Positions 42,512 through 51,583 of a stretch of DNA of 64,000 nucleotides are shown here, piece by piece. The notes under the pieces were generated by a model, which did not search any database, was not told where the DNA came from, and was given only the letters and a program-made list of their open reading frames with translations. Made by a program: the position numbers and the translations under genes. Position 1 is the first letter of the stretch. Every line of letters begins with the position of its first letter. Source of the DNA: Falcatimonas sp. MSJ-15. GTDB taxonomy: Bacteria > Bacillota > Clostridia > Lachnospirales > Lachnospiraceae. The stretch is from contig NZ_JAHLQC010000003.1 of NCBI RefSeq assembly GCF_018918265.1, positions 220,524-284,523 on the forward strand, given 5' to 3'.

Positions 42512-42551
42512 ATATAATAAACAAAGGGTTCAAGGGAAAAATCCCTTGCTA

Positions 42552-42635
42552 GAACAGCATTTGGATGGAGACATCTCTAATGCGTATCTAGCCGTCAACC
42601 TAAGAAGTATCAAAGCAGCCAAGACAGCAGATTAA
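42552..42635 (+). pseudogene. Short 3' gene remnant
   Basis: A frame reading HLDGDISNAYLAVNLRSIK and ending KAAKTAD before TAA, without a start. It looks like a real C-terminus but is too short to name. A GTTCAAGGGAAAAATCCCTTGCTAGAAC-like dyad lies just before it (about 42528-42555). Confidence 0.25.
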
Positions 42636-42752
42636 TCATACAACATTTCTTATTGGTTAATTAATTTGAATAAAAATTAAACACTACTCAATTGTGCAAT
42701 TTATATGAATCTGATATGCTGAGTATACAAAAGCTTTTGAATTTTTTAGGAG

Positions 42753-43799
42753 ATGAAGCAAATGGATATAGGCGTTGTTATAAAAAAATATAGAAAAGAA
42801 GCTGGTATGACGCAGGAGGAGATGGCAAACAGATTAGGTGTGACGACACCGGCTGTAAACAAATGGGAGAATAGTAATTCCAAGCCGGATATTGAACTGC
42901 TGGCACCAATTGCGAGACTGCTTGATATTTCGCTTGATACATTACTTTCTTATCATGAATATCTTTTAGATACTGAAATCGAAGAAATTATCAGGAAGAT
43001 GGACAGGATGTTTTCAGAAGAAGGCTATGAAAAGACTTATGAATGGGCATTGAGACTTATAAAGGAATATCCGAATTGTAACATGCTTATCTGGCAGGCT
43101 GCGGTAATGCTTGATGCAAGAAGAATAACGGATAAATGCACGAATCCGGAAAAATATGATAAGCAGATTAACGCATGGTATGAGCTGGCACTACATGATG
43201 AAAATGAAGAGATACAGCATCATGCAGCAGATTCCTTATTTGGATTTTATTTACGTAAGAAGGATTACACCAAGGCAGAAAAATATCTGGACTATTTTTC
43301 AGAACACGATCCTATGAAGAGTTATTATCAGGGAAGATTACTCCAAGAGCAGGGAAAAATCAAAGAAGCATATGAGAAATATGAAAATGTTATTTTTTCC
43401 GGCTTTAGTACACTTAATTTTGTGCTTTCCACAATGGCTGGACTGGCATTGCGGGAAAATGATATCGGTTATGCGAGATTTCTGTCAGGGAAAGTACAGG
43501 CAGTTGCCCATACATTGGAAATGGGAAAATATAATGAGTATTCGCCAATGCTGGATATTGTATGTGCAGGGAAAGATGTAGAGGGAACATATAAGGTGGT
43601 AAAACATCTTCTTGATAATGTGGGTACTATGTATGATTTTAGAAAGTCCGGTTTATATAAGCATATGAAATTCAGAGATATTGATGAAGCTATATTAGAT
43701 GGTGTAAAAGAAAAACTTCTTGAACGATTCAGAAATGAGGAAGAATTCGGCTACATGGCAGGATATGAACCATGGGAAAAATTAATTTTTTACAGGTAA
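42753..43799 (+). CDS. XRE-family regulator with TPR-like C-terminal domain
   Basis: 348 aa. N-terminal Cro/C1 HTH (residues 7-65; YRKEAGMTQEEMANRLG, VTTPAVNKWENS) followed by a long helical-repeat region (about 85-340) typical of peptide-responsive or stress-responsive XRE-TPR regulators. It ends YEPWEKLIFYR. It probably controls nearby genes; a CTGTGAATCATTCACAG dyad lies after it, before the next small gene. AGGAG precedes the ATG. Confidence 0.82.
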   Translation: MKQMDIGVVIKKYRKEAGMTQEEMANRLGVTTPAVNKWENSNSKPDIELLAPIARLLDISLDTLLSYHEYLLDTEIEEIIRKMDRMFSEEGYEKTYEWALRLIKEYPNCNMLIWQAAVMLDARRITDKCTNPEKYDKQINAWYELALHDENEEIQHHAADSLFGFYLRKKDYTKAEKYLDYFSEHDPMKSYYQGRLLQEQGKIKEAYEKYENVIFSGFSTLNFVLSTMAGLALRENDIGYARFLSGKVQAVAHTLEMGKYNEYSPMLDIVCAGKDVEGTYKVVKHLLDNVGTMYDFRKSGLYKHMKFRDIDEAILDGVKEKLLERFRNEEEFGYMAGYEPWEKLIFYR

Positions 43800-43910
43800 G
43801 CTTTTTTGAAAACTGCCGTTTGGTAAAATCTATTCCATTTTTAAAAGTCTTGAGATAAAATATGTTCTGTGAATCATTCACAGGATTATATTTTGAGGAG
43901 GGGCTTGGCA

Positions 43911-44114
43911 ATGAACAAGGATTTTGAACGCTGCTGCAGCTTTCTTGCAGACATGATTATTAAATATGCACCACGGATAAGAGATGAAGTAGAGATGTGT
44001 ATGATGATCAAGGATTCCATTGATGACGAGAAAGTTAACAGACAGAAACAATTTGACAGGTTCTGTTATTACTTAGGTGGAGTAAAACAGCTTCTGGACG
44101 AAAAGGCTGCATAG
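43911..44114 (+). CDS. Hypothetical small protein, 67 aa
   Basis: Start ATG 43911 after GAGGAGGGG. All-helical, with Cys residues at 8, 9, 29 and 52 (ERCCSFLADMI, CMMIKDSI, FDRFCYYLGG). Not recognised. Located between the XRE-TPR gene and rhuM; possibly co-regulated with the upstream gene. A CATCCTGCAG/CTGTAGGATG hairpin follows the stop. Confidence 0.6.
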   Translation: MNKDFERCCSFLADMIIKYAPRIRDEVEMCMMIKDSIDDEKVNRQKQFDRFCYYLGGVKQLLDEKAA

Positions 44115-44274
44115 GCAACCGGCATCCTGCAGATAATATGCTGTAGGATGTATACATATATCAGGAGGCTTCATTCATAGCGAGTGGAGTCTCTTTTATT
44201 TTGCACTGTATATGTATAATGGAAAAAGTTTTGGTTGAACAGAGGTTGGAATGATGATAAGATTTAGTTGGGAC

Positions 44275-44300
44275 AAATGTGAACACATGTGTTCACATTT
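44275..44300. promoter_or_regulatory. 26-bp perfect palindrome upstream of rhuM
   Basis: AAATGTGAACACA is followed directly by its exact complement TGTGTTCACATTT. It is centred about 47 bp before the rhuM start codon, so it is a likely operator for a dimeric regulator. Confidence 0.7.
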
Positions 44301-44334
44301 CATAACTAAGAAGTAATGGATTGGAGAGGTGCTT

Positions 44335-45348
44335 ATGGCAGATAAAATTGGAACCGATGAATATGGGGAAATACTTATATATCAGACTGATGATGGACAG
44401 ACAAATATAGAAGTTAAAATAGAAGATGATACAGTGTGGCTGACACAACAGCAGATGTCAGAGTTATTCCAAACTTCTCGAACAAATGTAGTAGAACATA
44501 TTAAGCATATTTATGAGGAGGGTGAATTAGACGAAATTTCAACCTGTCGGAATTTCCGACAGGTTCGAAAAGAAGGAAATCGTGAGGTGACAAGGCAGAT
44601 TCCTCATTATAATCTTGATATGATAATATCTCTTGGATACCGTATTAAATCAGTGATTGCAACAAGATTCAGGCAGTGGGCGACAAAGCGGTTAAAAGAA
44701 TATATGATTAAGGGATTTACGATAGATGATGAGCGTTTGAAAGGTAATGGTGGAGGAAATTACTGGAAAGAGTTACTTGACAGAATCAGGGATATAAGAT
44801 CTTCAGAAAAGGTCTTGTATCGTCAGGTTCTTGATTTGTATGCTACAAGTGTAGATTACAATCCTCATAGCGAAGAGTCAGTTAGATTCTTTAAAATTGT
44901 TCAGAATAAACTTCACTATGCAGCACATGGTCATACTGCGGCAGAGGTCATATATCAGCGGGCAGATGCAGAAAAGCCATTTATGGGACTTACTTCATTT
45001 TCAGGTGAATTACCAGCATTAAAGGATATAGGAATTGCAAAGAATTATCTTGAGGAAAATGAACTCAAAGTATTAAACAATCTTGTATCTGGTTATTTTG
45101 ATTTGGCAGAAATTAATGCAATTGAACATAAACCTATGTATATGGATGATTATGTAAAGCAGCTGGATAGTGTGTTGTCATCAGGAAACAGAAAGCTTTT
45201 AACTGGTTCCGGTTCTGTAAGTCATAAACAGGCATTGGAGAAAGCAAAGTCAGAATACAGAAAATATCAGGAGATTACTTTAACACCAGTCGAAAAAGCA
45301 TATCTTGAAAGTATTAAAGAAGTTTCCAAGGAAGTAAAAAGGAGATAA
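44335..45348 (+). CDS. RhuM-family protein
   Basis: 337 aa. The N-terminal KilA/Bro-like HTH region has the diagnostic VWLTQQQMSELFQTSR, IKHIYEEGEL and SLGYRIKS/ RFRQWATKRLKEY segments; the C-terminal half is a Fic-like helical domain. RhuM was named from a Salmonella pathogenicity island but occurs widely on mobile elements, often beside restriction or defence genes. Its function is unproven. ATG 44335 is preferred because GGAGAGG lies 5 bp upstream. It ends 6 bp before recombinase 1. Confidence 0.88.
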   Translation: MADKIGTDEYGEILIYQTDDGQTNIEVKIEDDTVWLTQQQMSELFQTSRTNVVEHIKHIYEEGELDEISTCRNFRQVRKEGNREVTRQIPHYNLDMIISLGYRIKSVIATRFRQWATKRLKEYMIKGFTIDDERLKGNGGGNYWKELLDRIRDIRSSEKVLYRQVLDLYATSVDYNPHSEESVRFFKIVQNKLHYAAHGHTAAEVIYQRADAEKPFMGLTSFSGELPALKDIGIAKNYLEENELKVLNNLVSGYFDLAEINAIEHKPMYMDDYVKQLDSVLSSGNRKLLTGSGSVSHKQALEKAKSEYRKYQEITLTPVEKAYLESIKEVSKEVKRR

Positions 45349-45354
45349 CATCTG

Positions 45355-47346
45355 ATGAAAAAACAGCAGAAATGTTACATATATACAAGAGTTTCCACTT
45401 CCATGCAGGTAGATGGTTACAGTCTTGATGCACAGAAGGACAAGCTTAGAAAATACGCAGATTATCAGGAAATGTCTATCGTTGGTGAATATTCTGATGA
45501 GGGTAAATCTGGCAAAAGCGTGGAAGGCAGACCACAGTTTAAGCAGATGCTTGCGGATATAGAAAGTGGCAAAGACAATGTTGATTATGTGCTGGTATTT
45601 AAGCTGTCACGATTTGGAAGAAATGCCGCAGATATTTTATCATCATTGCAGAAAATGCAGGATTATGGGGTTAATCTTATCTGTGTAGAGGATGGGATTG
45701 ACAGTTCCAAGGATGCCGGGAAACTGATGATATCTGTGTTATCTGCGGTAGCAGAGATAGAGCGTGAGAATATCCTTGTCCAGACAATGGAAGGCCGCCG
45801 ACAGAAAGCGAGAGAAGGCAGATGGAACGGCGGATTTGCACCATATGGCTATCAGCTGGTAAATGGTGAGCTTATCATTGCAGAGGATGAGGCAGAGATT
45901 ATCCGTATTATATATGATAAATTCGTCAATACAACGATGGGAATGGCTGCGATAGCTGCATTTTTAAATAACAGTGGTTATAAGAAAAAGCTTCGCCAGA
46001 ATAACACAATCGAAGGTTTTTCTACATCATTCGTCAAGGGTGTGCTGGACAATCCGATATATTGCGGTAAGCTTGCATTTGGCAGAAGAAAAAATGAGAA
46101 GATTCCGGGAACAAGGAATGAATATCATATCGTAAAACAAAAGGATTACTTGTTAAGTGATGGAATTCATGAGGCAATCATATCAGAAGAAATGTGGAAT
46201 CAGGCACACAGAAAGCGTCAGGAGACAGGTGTTTTACAGGTAAAAACGCACAGCCTTGAACATGAGCATATTTTATCCGGAATTATTAAGTGTCCTGTCT
46301 GTGGAAGCGGTATGTATGGCAATGTAAACCGCAAGAAGCATCCGGATGGAGGCTATTATAAAGATTATTTTTATTATGCCTGCAAACACAGGAAGCTTGT
46401 GGACGGACACCGCTGTACATATAAAAGACAGTGGAATGAAGACAGGATAAATGCGGCAGTAGAGGAGATAATTCGTAAATTTGTGAAGAATCCAAAGTTT
46501 GAGCAGGAAATCCGTAAGCAGATAGGAAGCAGCATTGATACTTCGGAGCTTGATCGGGAATATGATGGATTAAAAGACAGACTGAACCAGACAACCGGGG
46601 CGAAAAACAGGCTTGCTGACCAGATGGATCATTTATCTGTATCCGATAAGAATTATGACAAAAAATATAATGACATGCAGGAACGTTTGGACAAGCTATA
46701 TGATGAAATCACTGATATTGAGAATGCCATGGAAGAAGTCGAAACAAGACTATATAATATCAGGCAGGACAAAATCTCAGAAGATAATGTTTACCAGTTC
46801 CTTTTATTCTTTGATAAGCTGTATGATAAATTTACAGATCTGGAAAAGAAGACATTTTTGAAGAGCTTCCTGTCTGATGTGTTTATCTATGAGGAAGAGC
46901 AAAAGGATGGCAGAATATTAAAAGGTCTCCGGTTTAAATTTCCTATATATATGAATGGCAGAAATGTATTAGGCGTGGATTGGGACAACGAGAGTACAGA
47001 TGAGACGGTAGTACTGCTTTCCCACAAAAAGCCAGACGGACATATCAACGTAAAAGTTGAGTTTGGTGAGGGTGAGGGAAAGGTTCCGCTTGATAATATC
47101 GCTAAAAGAGCTGAAAGCTATAAGCCCAAAGAACGAGTGACCTACAAAATGATAAAGGAGTACATAGAAGCTAAATACGGCTTCAAAGTACATACCGCAT
47201 ATATCGCAGAGGTAAAGAGAGATTTAGGCTTGCCAATGTATGATGCTCCTAATGCGGTAGAAGAATTGAAACAGCCGAGGAAACATCCGACAGCGGAGAA
47301 AGTGGAAGCGATAAAGGATGCATTGAAGCATTTTGAAGTGATTTAA
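45355..47346 (+). CDS. Large serine recombinase 1, with 106-aa tail
   Basis: 663 aa. Resolvase catalytic domain (YTRVSTSMQVDGYSL with nucleophile Ser, FKLSRFGRNAADIL), recombinase domain (about 160-280), zinc ribbon (CPVCGSG ... C ... C) and a coiled coil (about 400-480). The normal body ends at residue 557 (DETVVLLSH), one residue longer than recombinase 2. Residues 558-663 are a tail related to that on RlmD (AYIAEVKRDLGLP, ALKHFEVI). AAAGGAG precedes the ATG. Predicted to integrate and excise element A at the rlmD 3' end. Confidence 0.92.
   Translation: MKKQQKCYIYTRVSTSMQVDGYSLDAQKDKLRKYADYQEMSIVGEYSDEGKSGKSVEGRPQFKQMLADIESGKDNVDYVLVFKLSRFGRNAADILSSLQKMQDYGVNLICVEDGIDSSKDAGKLMISVLSAVAEIERENILVQTMEGRRQKAREGRWNGGFAPYGYQLVNGELIIAEDEAEIIRIIYDKFVNTTMGMAAIAAFLNNSGYKKKLRQNNTIEGFSTSFVKGVLDNPIYCGKLAFGRRKNEKIPGTRNEYHIVKQKDYLLSDGIHEAIISEEMWNQAHRKRQETGVLQVKTHSLEHEHILSGIIKCPVCGSGMYGNVNRKKHPDGGYYKDYFYYACKHRKLVDGHRCTYKRQWNEDRINAAVEEIIRKFVKNPKFEQEIRKQIGSSIDTSELDREYDGLKDRLNQTTGAKNRLADQMDHLSVSDKNYDKKYNDMQERLDKLYDEITDIENAMEEVETRLYNIRQDKISEDNVYQFLLFFDKLYDKFTDLEKKTFLKSFLSDVFIYEEEQKDGRILKGLRFKFPIYMNGRNVLGVDWDNESTDETVVLLSHKKPDGHINVKVEFGEGEGKVPLDNIAKRAESYKPKERVTYKMIKEYIEAKYGFKVHTAYIAEVKRDLGLPMYDAPNAVEELKQPRKHPTAEKVEAIKDALKHFEVI
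46999..47023 (+). other. Putative attachment core inside recombinase 1 gene
   Basis: GATGAGACGGTAGTACTGCTTTCCCA matches the rlmD block at GAGACGGT, and both encode ETVVLLS. Proposed junction between elements A and B. Confidence 0.5.
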
Positions 47347-47352
47347 TAATGG

Positions 47353-47392
47353 TGAGCGTATCATTAAAAATAGTGGTACGCTTTTCTTTAAA
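47353..47392 (+). terminator. Terminator after recombinase 1
   Basis: AGCGTATCA pairs with TGGTACGCT and is followed by TTTCTTT. Confidence 0.55.
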
Positions 47393-47446
47393 ATATTTGG
47401 GAAGCAATATATAAGTGCTGAATATGCTTGAAAGGAGGAAAATGGA

Positions 47447-48745
47447 GTGAACCGTATTACAGAAATAACAAAGCGAGATATTTTAGATTTATTTCAGAAT
47501 GGATTAGAGATAGACGAATTTTTTCAAACCCGAACCGTTACTTATAATTATTATGGTCGCCTTGAAGAAATAGATTTTCTTAAAAGATTATATGATTTGG
47601 AGAGAATGCCAAGTTTTGATTCAAGATTTGCAAATGCAGAACAGGATATTTGGCAACATACAGTGAATAATGATGATTATCCATACTGCTGGGTTTTTGA
47701 AGACAAAAGATTCAATTTACAAGATGGTAGCGATGAAGTATATTTAAAATTTCTTTGCGAAGTATTTCACCCTGCTGTTCGATATGATAAGGGATATTGG
47801 AAAGAATTTTTAGTGGCAACTAACAAGCTATTACAAAATGACGGTTATGAGATTTACCCTGCTGAGAAAATATCCAATCGTGATGTTTATGGATGGAGAA
47901 TATATCAGCAAGAAGATAATACGTTGTTTATTCCATATTCTCAACGAAATGCAAAGGACATAAAAGCAAAAAAGATAGTATTGTCCATAAAGCGGAAAGC
48001 GAGAAATCAAATTTATCAGTTTCTGGAGCGATATAATATCGTATATCAAGCGACTGACGAAACGGGATGGAATTATAATACAACAGTAGCTGAGGATGTT
48101 TTCAATGAAATAAGGCAATTTTATGTGCCAAAGTGTTATAATGATAAAAAAGAATATGTTGAAACTGCTGATTTGCAAGTATTCATACTTTCTAATTCTC
48201 CATTTTGCGTGTTGGACGCAATAGAGTTTTTTGCGAAACATAGTATCTCAGATGACTTTGAACCACAGATTAATGCTATATTAAAACTGAATGAGATACC
48301 GTTTCAGCTTTCCAAGGGAAAGCTAATGAATACATTTGATACCCAGATAAATAAAAATTCCTTAGTGTCTGTTCAAGAAGTAGGACTGAAAGAGTTATTA
48401 CAAGAGGCTTCAAAATATTATGATGAAAACAATTTGCAAATTGCAGTGGAGAAACTTTGGGATGCATTTGAGAGACTAAAGACATATTACTGCTCATCGA
48501 CTGTAGATAAGAAGAAATCGGTTAATAAGATTATAATGGATATGGGTAATAATCAACAGCCGTTTTTAGAATTATTTGAAAAGGAATTTCATGAGCTTAC
48601 CATACTTGGCAATAATTTTAGAATTCGACACCATGAAACAACAAAAACGGATATTCAGGATAAAAGGCATTATGAATATTTTTATAAACGTTGCCTGTCT
48701 TTAATTTCAACCGCAATCCAGTATTTAGATGGAAGAAATTTATGA
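47447..48745 (+). CDS. AbiJ-like abortive-infection protein, putative HEPN effector
   Basis: 432 aa, starting at GTG after AAGGAGGAAAATGGA. The N-terminal 130 residues match an AbiJ N-terminal-type domain (GRLEEIDFLKRLYDL, NAEQDIWQH, FLCEVFHPAVR). The middle is unassigned. The last about 110 residues are helical and HEPN-like (IAVEKLWDAFERLKTYYC, ILGNNFRIRHHE), with an Arg-x3-His that approximates the HEPN RNase motif. It is expected to act as a cytoplasmic phage-triggered toxin; that role is inferred from the family. It is the first cargo gene of element B, standing alone. Confidence 0.65.
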   Translation: MNRITEITKRDILDLFQNGLEIDEFFQTRTVTYNYYGRLEEIDFLKRLYDLERMPSFDSRFANAEQDIWQHTVNNDDYPYCWVFEDKRFNLQDGSDEVYLKFLCEVFHPAVRYDKGYWKEFLVATNKLLQNDGYEIYPAEKISNRDVYGWRIYQQEDNTLFIPYSQRNAKDIKAKKIVLSIKRKARNQIYQFLERYNIVYQATDETGWNYNTTVAEDVFNEIRQFYVPKCYNDKKEYVETADLQVFILSNSPFCVLDAIEFFAKHSISDDFEPQINAILKLNEIPFQLSKGKLMNTFDTQINKNSLVSVQEVGLKELLQEASKYYDENNLQIAVEKLWDAFERLKTYYCSSTVDKKKSVNKIIMDMGNNQQPFLELFEKEFHELTILGNNFRIRHHETTKTDIQDKRHYEYFYKRCLSLISTAIQYLDGRNL

Positions 48746-48838
48746 TAGAAATGAGTTTTTATCAAAATCTCCCAGTTATAGATTTGTATATTATTTTTCC
48801 GAAACTTATAATGAAGCTAAAGAAGTGGAGGTGTGCTT

Positions 48839-49018
48839 ATGAGAGAGAAATTTAATCATCTGTATTTGGATAGCTACGAAAGAAAACTTTTGATACATAG
48901 CCTTGTAGAGTTAAAAAATCAGCTCATACAGCAAGGCAGATATACGGATTGTGTTGACGAGCTTATTTTTAAGGTCATAAATGCACCGTCCAAGAGAATG
49001 AAAATTGAATATGTCTAA
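48839..49018 (+). CDS. Small element protein, 59 aa
   Basis: ATG 48839 after GGAGGTG. Basic and helical (LYLDSYERKLLIHSLVELKNQL, shown in parts; then YTDCVDELIFKVINA). Proteins of this kind are often found near the replication/partition genes of Tn916/Tn1549-type elements. Function unknown. Confidence 0.6.
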   Translation: MREKFNHLYLDSYERKLLIHSLVELKNQLIQQGRYTDCVDELIFKVINAPSKRMKIEYV

Positions 49019-49028
49019 GGCAAATTTC

Positions 49029-49074
49029 AAAGCCGCTTATTCTTATTGATTTTAAGAGTAGGCGGCTTTTTTGC
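49029..49074 (+). terminator. Terminator
   Basis: AAAGCCGCTTATTCTTA pairs with TAAGAGTAGGCGGCTTT, followed by TTTT. It ends the 48839 gene. Confidence 0.8.
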
Positions 49075-49142
49075 GTTCTCTGGTACTGTTACATAGCTAC
49101 CTTGACAAAGTGGCTAAATCTATGTGAAAGGAGGACGCATCT

Positions 49143-49946
49143 ATGTCAAATTGCAAAGTAATTGCTCTGACTAACCAGAAGGGTGGTGTCGGAAAAACAA
49201 CCACAGCGGTCAATCTGGGTGTAAGTCTGGTGCAGCAGGGTAAAAAAGTCCTGCTGCTTGATGCCGATGCACAGGCAAATCTCACGATGGCTCTGGGTTA
49301 TAACAGACCAGACGATATTCCCATAACGCTCTCTACTGTGATGCAGAACATCATAGACGATAAAACACTTGATGTTTCACAGGGTATTATCCACCACAGC
49401 GAGGGCGTTGACCTACTTCCGTCAAACATTGAGCTGTCGGGCTTTGAGGTAAGGCTAATCAATGCAATGAGCCGTGAGCGTGTGCTGAAAACCTATGTCA
49501 ATGAGGTTAAAAAGAATTACGATTATGTGCTTATTGATTGTATGCCGAGCTTAGGCATGATAACCATCAATGCTCTGGCGGCGGCTGACAGTGTAATTAT
49601 CCCGACACAGCCCCACTATCTCTCGGCTAAAGGTCTGGAGCTTTTGCTTCGCTCCGTATCAAGGGTCAAGCGGCAAATCAACCCAAAGCTGCGGATAGAC
49701 GGTATCTTAATGACTATGGTAATGCCCTGTACCAACATTTCTAAGGAAATTACGGCAACGGTCAAAAGTGCATATGGTCAGAAAATCAAGGTGTTTGATA
49801 CCGAGATACCACATTCTATCCGTGCGGTGGAAGCTACCGCAGAAGGCAAAAGTATTTTTGCTTACGACAAAAGCGGCAAGGTTGCCGCAGCCTATGAGCA
49901 GTTATTTTCTTTGATTGGGAAGGCGACGGAGAAACCGACCATGTAG
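49143..49946 (+). CDS. ParA/Soj-family ATPase with deletion-altered C-terminus
   Basis: 267 aa. Deviant Walker A KGGVGKTTT, Walker A' in LLLDADAQAN, Walker B YVLIDCMPSLG. Normally partitions DNA together with ParB on plasmids or conjugative elements. No parB follows. The sequence from about codon 256 onward overlaps, in another frame, the remains of a CHAP-domain gene, so the native C-terminus (a few residues) has been replaced by out-of-frame sequence (SLIGKATEKPTM). It is probably still folded. GC content is higher than in host genes, a sign of transfer. Confidence 0.85.
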   Translation: MSNCKVIALTNQKGGVGKTTTAVNLGVSLVQQGKKVLLLDADAQANLTMALGYNRPDDIPITLSTVMQNIIDDKTLDVSQGIIHHSEGVDLLPSNIELSGFEVRLINAMSRERVLKTYVNEVKKNYDYVLIDCMPSLGMITINALAAADSVIIPTQPHYLSAKGLELLLRSVSRVKRQINPKLRIDGILMTMVMPCTNISKEITATVKSAYGQKIKVFDTEIPHSIRAVEATAEGKSIFAYDKSGKVAAAYEQLFSLIGKATEKPTM

Positions 49947-50074
49947 GCATTGTGGAGAAATGCGAAAACGGTGTTGTTTACACCGTGGAGGGTAATTCTG
50001 GCGACGCTTGCAGGCAAAAGCAATATACGGTTGGCAGCAGCTCCATCTATGGCTACGGTATTCCTGCCTATTAA
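49907..50074 (+). pseudogene. CHAP-domain cell-wall hydrolase (CwlT-like), C-terminal fragment
   Basis: Reads FDWEGDGETDHVGIVEK, then VVYTVEGNSGDACRQ and finally YGYGIPAY before TAA. The His and Asn of the CHAP site are present. This is the end of the conjugation-associated bifunctional lysin of Tn916/Tn1549-type elements. It begins inside the parA 3' end, so the conjugation genes that should lie between the two have been deleted. Confidence 0.75.
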
Positions 50075-50089
50075 TATTAAGAATGGGCA

Positions 50090-50119
50090 AAAGAAAAACC
50101 AGAGGTTTATTCCTCTGGC
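50090..50119 (-). terminator. Terminator of the minus-strand XRE gene
   Basis: CCAGAGG...CCTCTGG stem. On the minus strand it contains the end of the coding region and is followed by TTTTTCTT. Confidence 0.75.
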
Positions 50120-50466
50120 TCTTTTGCCTTACATAGTCCGTTTACCGTTGCTTCTATGACGGAAAGCTCTTTATCGTCCAATCTGTTGAGCTGTGCGTCT
50201 AAGCGTCTGCGGACAGAACTTTTTTCGACTTCCTTATGGGGGAATATGTACTCGTCAACCGACACATCAAACATCGTAATAAGCTGGATAAACAGCTCGA
50301 TGCTTGGATACTGCCCCTCGTTTTCGATAGGTTGGATGTGTCTGGGAGCATAGCCGATTATTCCAGAAAGCTGCTCCCTCGTCATCCCTCTGGCTTCACG
50401 GGCTTTTTTGATTGCCTGTCCTATCGGAGTAAAATCGAAGTCAAAATTATTGTTCCTTTCGTCCAT
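50107..50466 (-). CDS. XRE-family transcriptional regulator
   Basis: 119 aa. HTH at residues 15-70 (IGQAIKKAREARGMTREQLS, IGYAPRHIQPIENEG) and a helical C-terminal part. It matches the small Cro/C1 regulators of Tn916/Tn1549-type elements. GGTGGTGAG precedes the ATG. Opposite strand to its neighbours. Confidence 0.82.
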   Translation of the reverse strand: MDERNNNFDFDFTPIGQAIKKAREARGMTREQLSGIIGYAPRHIQPIENEGQYPSIELFIQLITMFDVSVDEYIFPHKEVEKSSVRRRLDAQLNRLDDKELSVIEATVNGLCKAKEPEE

Positions 50467-50714
50467 TAGCTCACCACCTATACTCTGAAAATTTTACTCT
50501 TATATTTTACAGAGATGCGGCTTCCAGTTAAACGATGTGAAATCTCTTGGTATAGGAAGTGTAATTTCTTGTAACAAGAGATTAAAGCACGCCTGACATA
50601 CTTGAAACTAATTTTTTATTCGGATAAACTATAGATAAGTTTACAAAAGCAGACATGAAAAGCGAGGAAAATATGCTCGTATTCTTGTATGCTTATATAT
50701 GAGGAGGTAAGTAA

Positions 50715-51581
50715 ATGGAATGGTTGAAAAGACTTGGAGCAGCCATTGATTATATAGAGGAAAACTTAGACAAGGAAATATCCTATGATGAAGCAGCTCA
50801 TATAGCTTGTTGTTCAACATATTATTTTCAACGGATTTTTTCTTATGTATCAGGAGTGTCACTATCAGAGTACATACGCCGCCGTAAAATGACACAGGCT
50901 GCATTTGAGTTACAAAGAACAGATAATAAGGTTATTGATGTTGCTCACAAATACGGGTATTCATCTCCAACATCCTTTAACCGTGCTTTTCAAAGCGTAC
51001 ACGGGATAGCACCTATAGCGGCAAAAAGTATGGGATGTACCTTGTGTGCATATCCATCAATCCAATTTTCTATAAAAGTTTTGGGAGGCAGTGCAATGGC
51101 ATATCACATTGAAGAAAAGAAAAATATTCGCATTATAGGAATTAGAATACCTCTTGTTGAAGATGCAGAGGAAAATATGCGGAATGTTCCTGCGTTCTGG
51201 AAAAAGGCAGTATTGGATGGCAGTATTTCCAAATTAGCAGAGCTATCAAACAAAAATCCAGACGGCATTTTAGGAGTCAGCGTTTATAATAATCCAGAGG
51301 ATATATATTATTATATTGCTGTTTCGAGCAACATTCCCGTGCCAGAGGGAATGGTAGAATACATGATACCAGAGGGTATGTGGGTTGTTTTTGAAAACGA
51401 CGGAGTATTTAAGGAAGATGTGCAGAGTGTTTTTCGCAGATTTTTGACAGAATTTCTACCGTTTTCTGGTTATGAATATGCAGGACTTCCAGATGTTGAA
51501 ATATATCCAGTCTGCAAAGGACAGCCATCCAAAGGACATTCAGAGGTGTGGATTGCAATCAAAAAAGCAAAGGAGATTTAA
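50715..51581 (+). CDS. AraC-family regulator with GyrI-like effector-binding domain
   Basis: 288 aa. Two AraC HTH units at the N-terminus (ISYDEAAHIACCSTYYFQR, VIDVAHKYGYSSPTSFNRAF) followed by a GyrI-like/SOUL ligand-binding domain (about 125-285) that usually binds hydrophobic or drug-like molecules. GAGGAGG precedes the ATG. It lies 2 bp before the C45 peptidase gene, which it may control. Confidence 0.88.
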   Translation: MEWLKRLGAAIDYIEENLDKEISYDEAAHIACCSTYYFQRIFSYVSGVSLSEYIRRRKMTQAAFELQRTDNKVIDVAHKYGYSSPTSFNRAFQSVHGIAPIAAKSMGCTLCAYPSIQFSIKVLGGSAMAYHIEEKKNIRIIGIRIPLVEDAEENMRNVPAFWKKAVLDGSISKLAELSNKNPDGILGVSVYNNPEDIYYYIAVSSNIPVPEGMVEYMIPEGMWVVFENDGVFKEDVQSVFRRFLTEFLPFSGYEYAGLPDVEIYPVCKGQPSKGHSEVWIAIKKAKEI

Positions 51582-51583
51582 GT

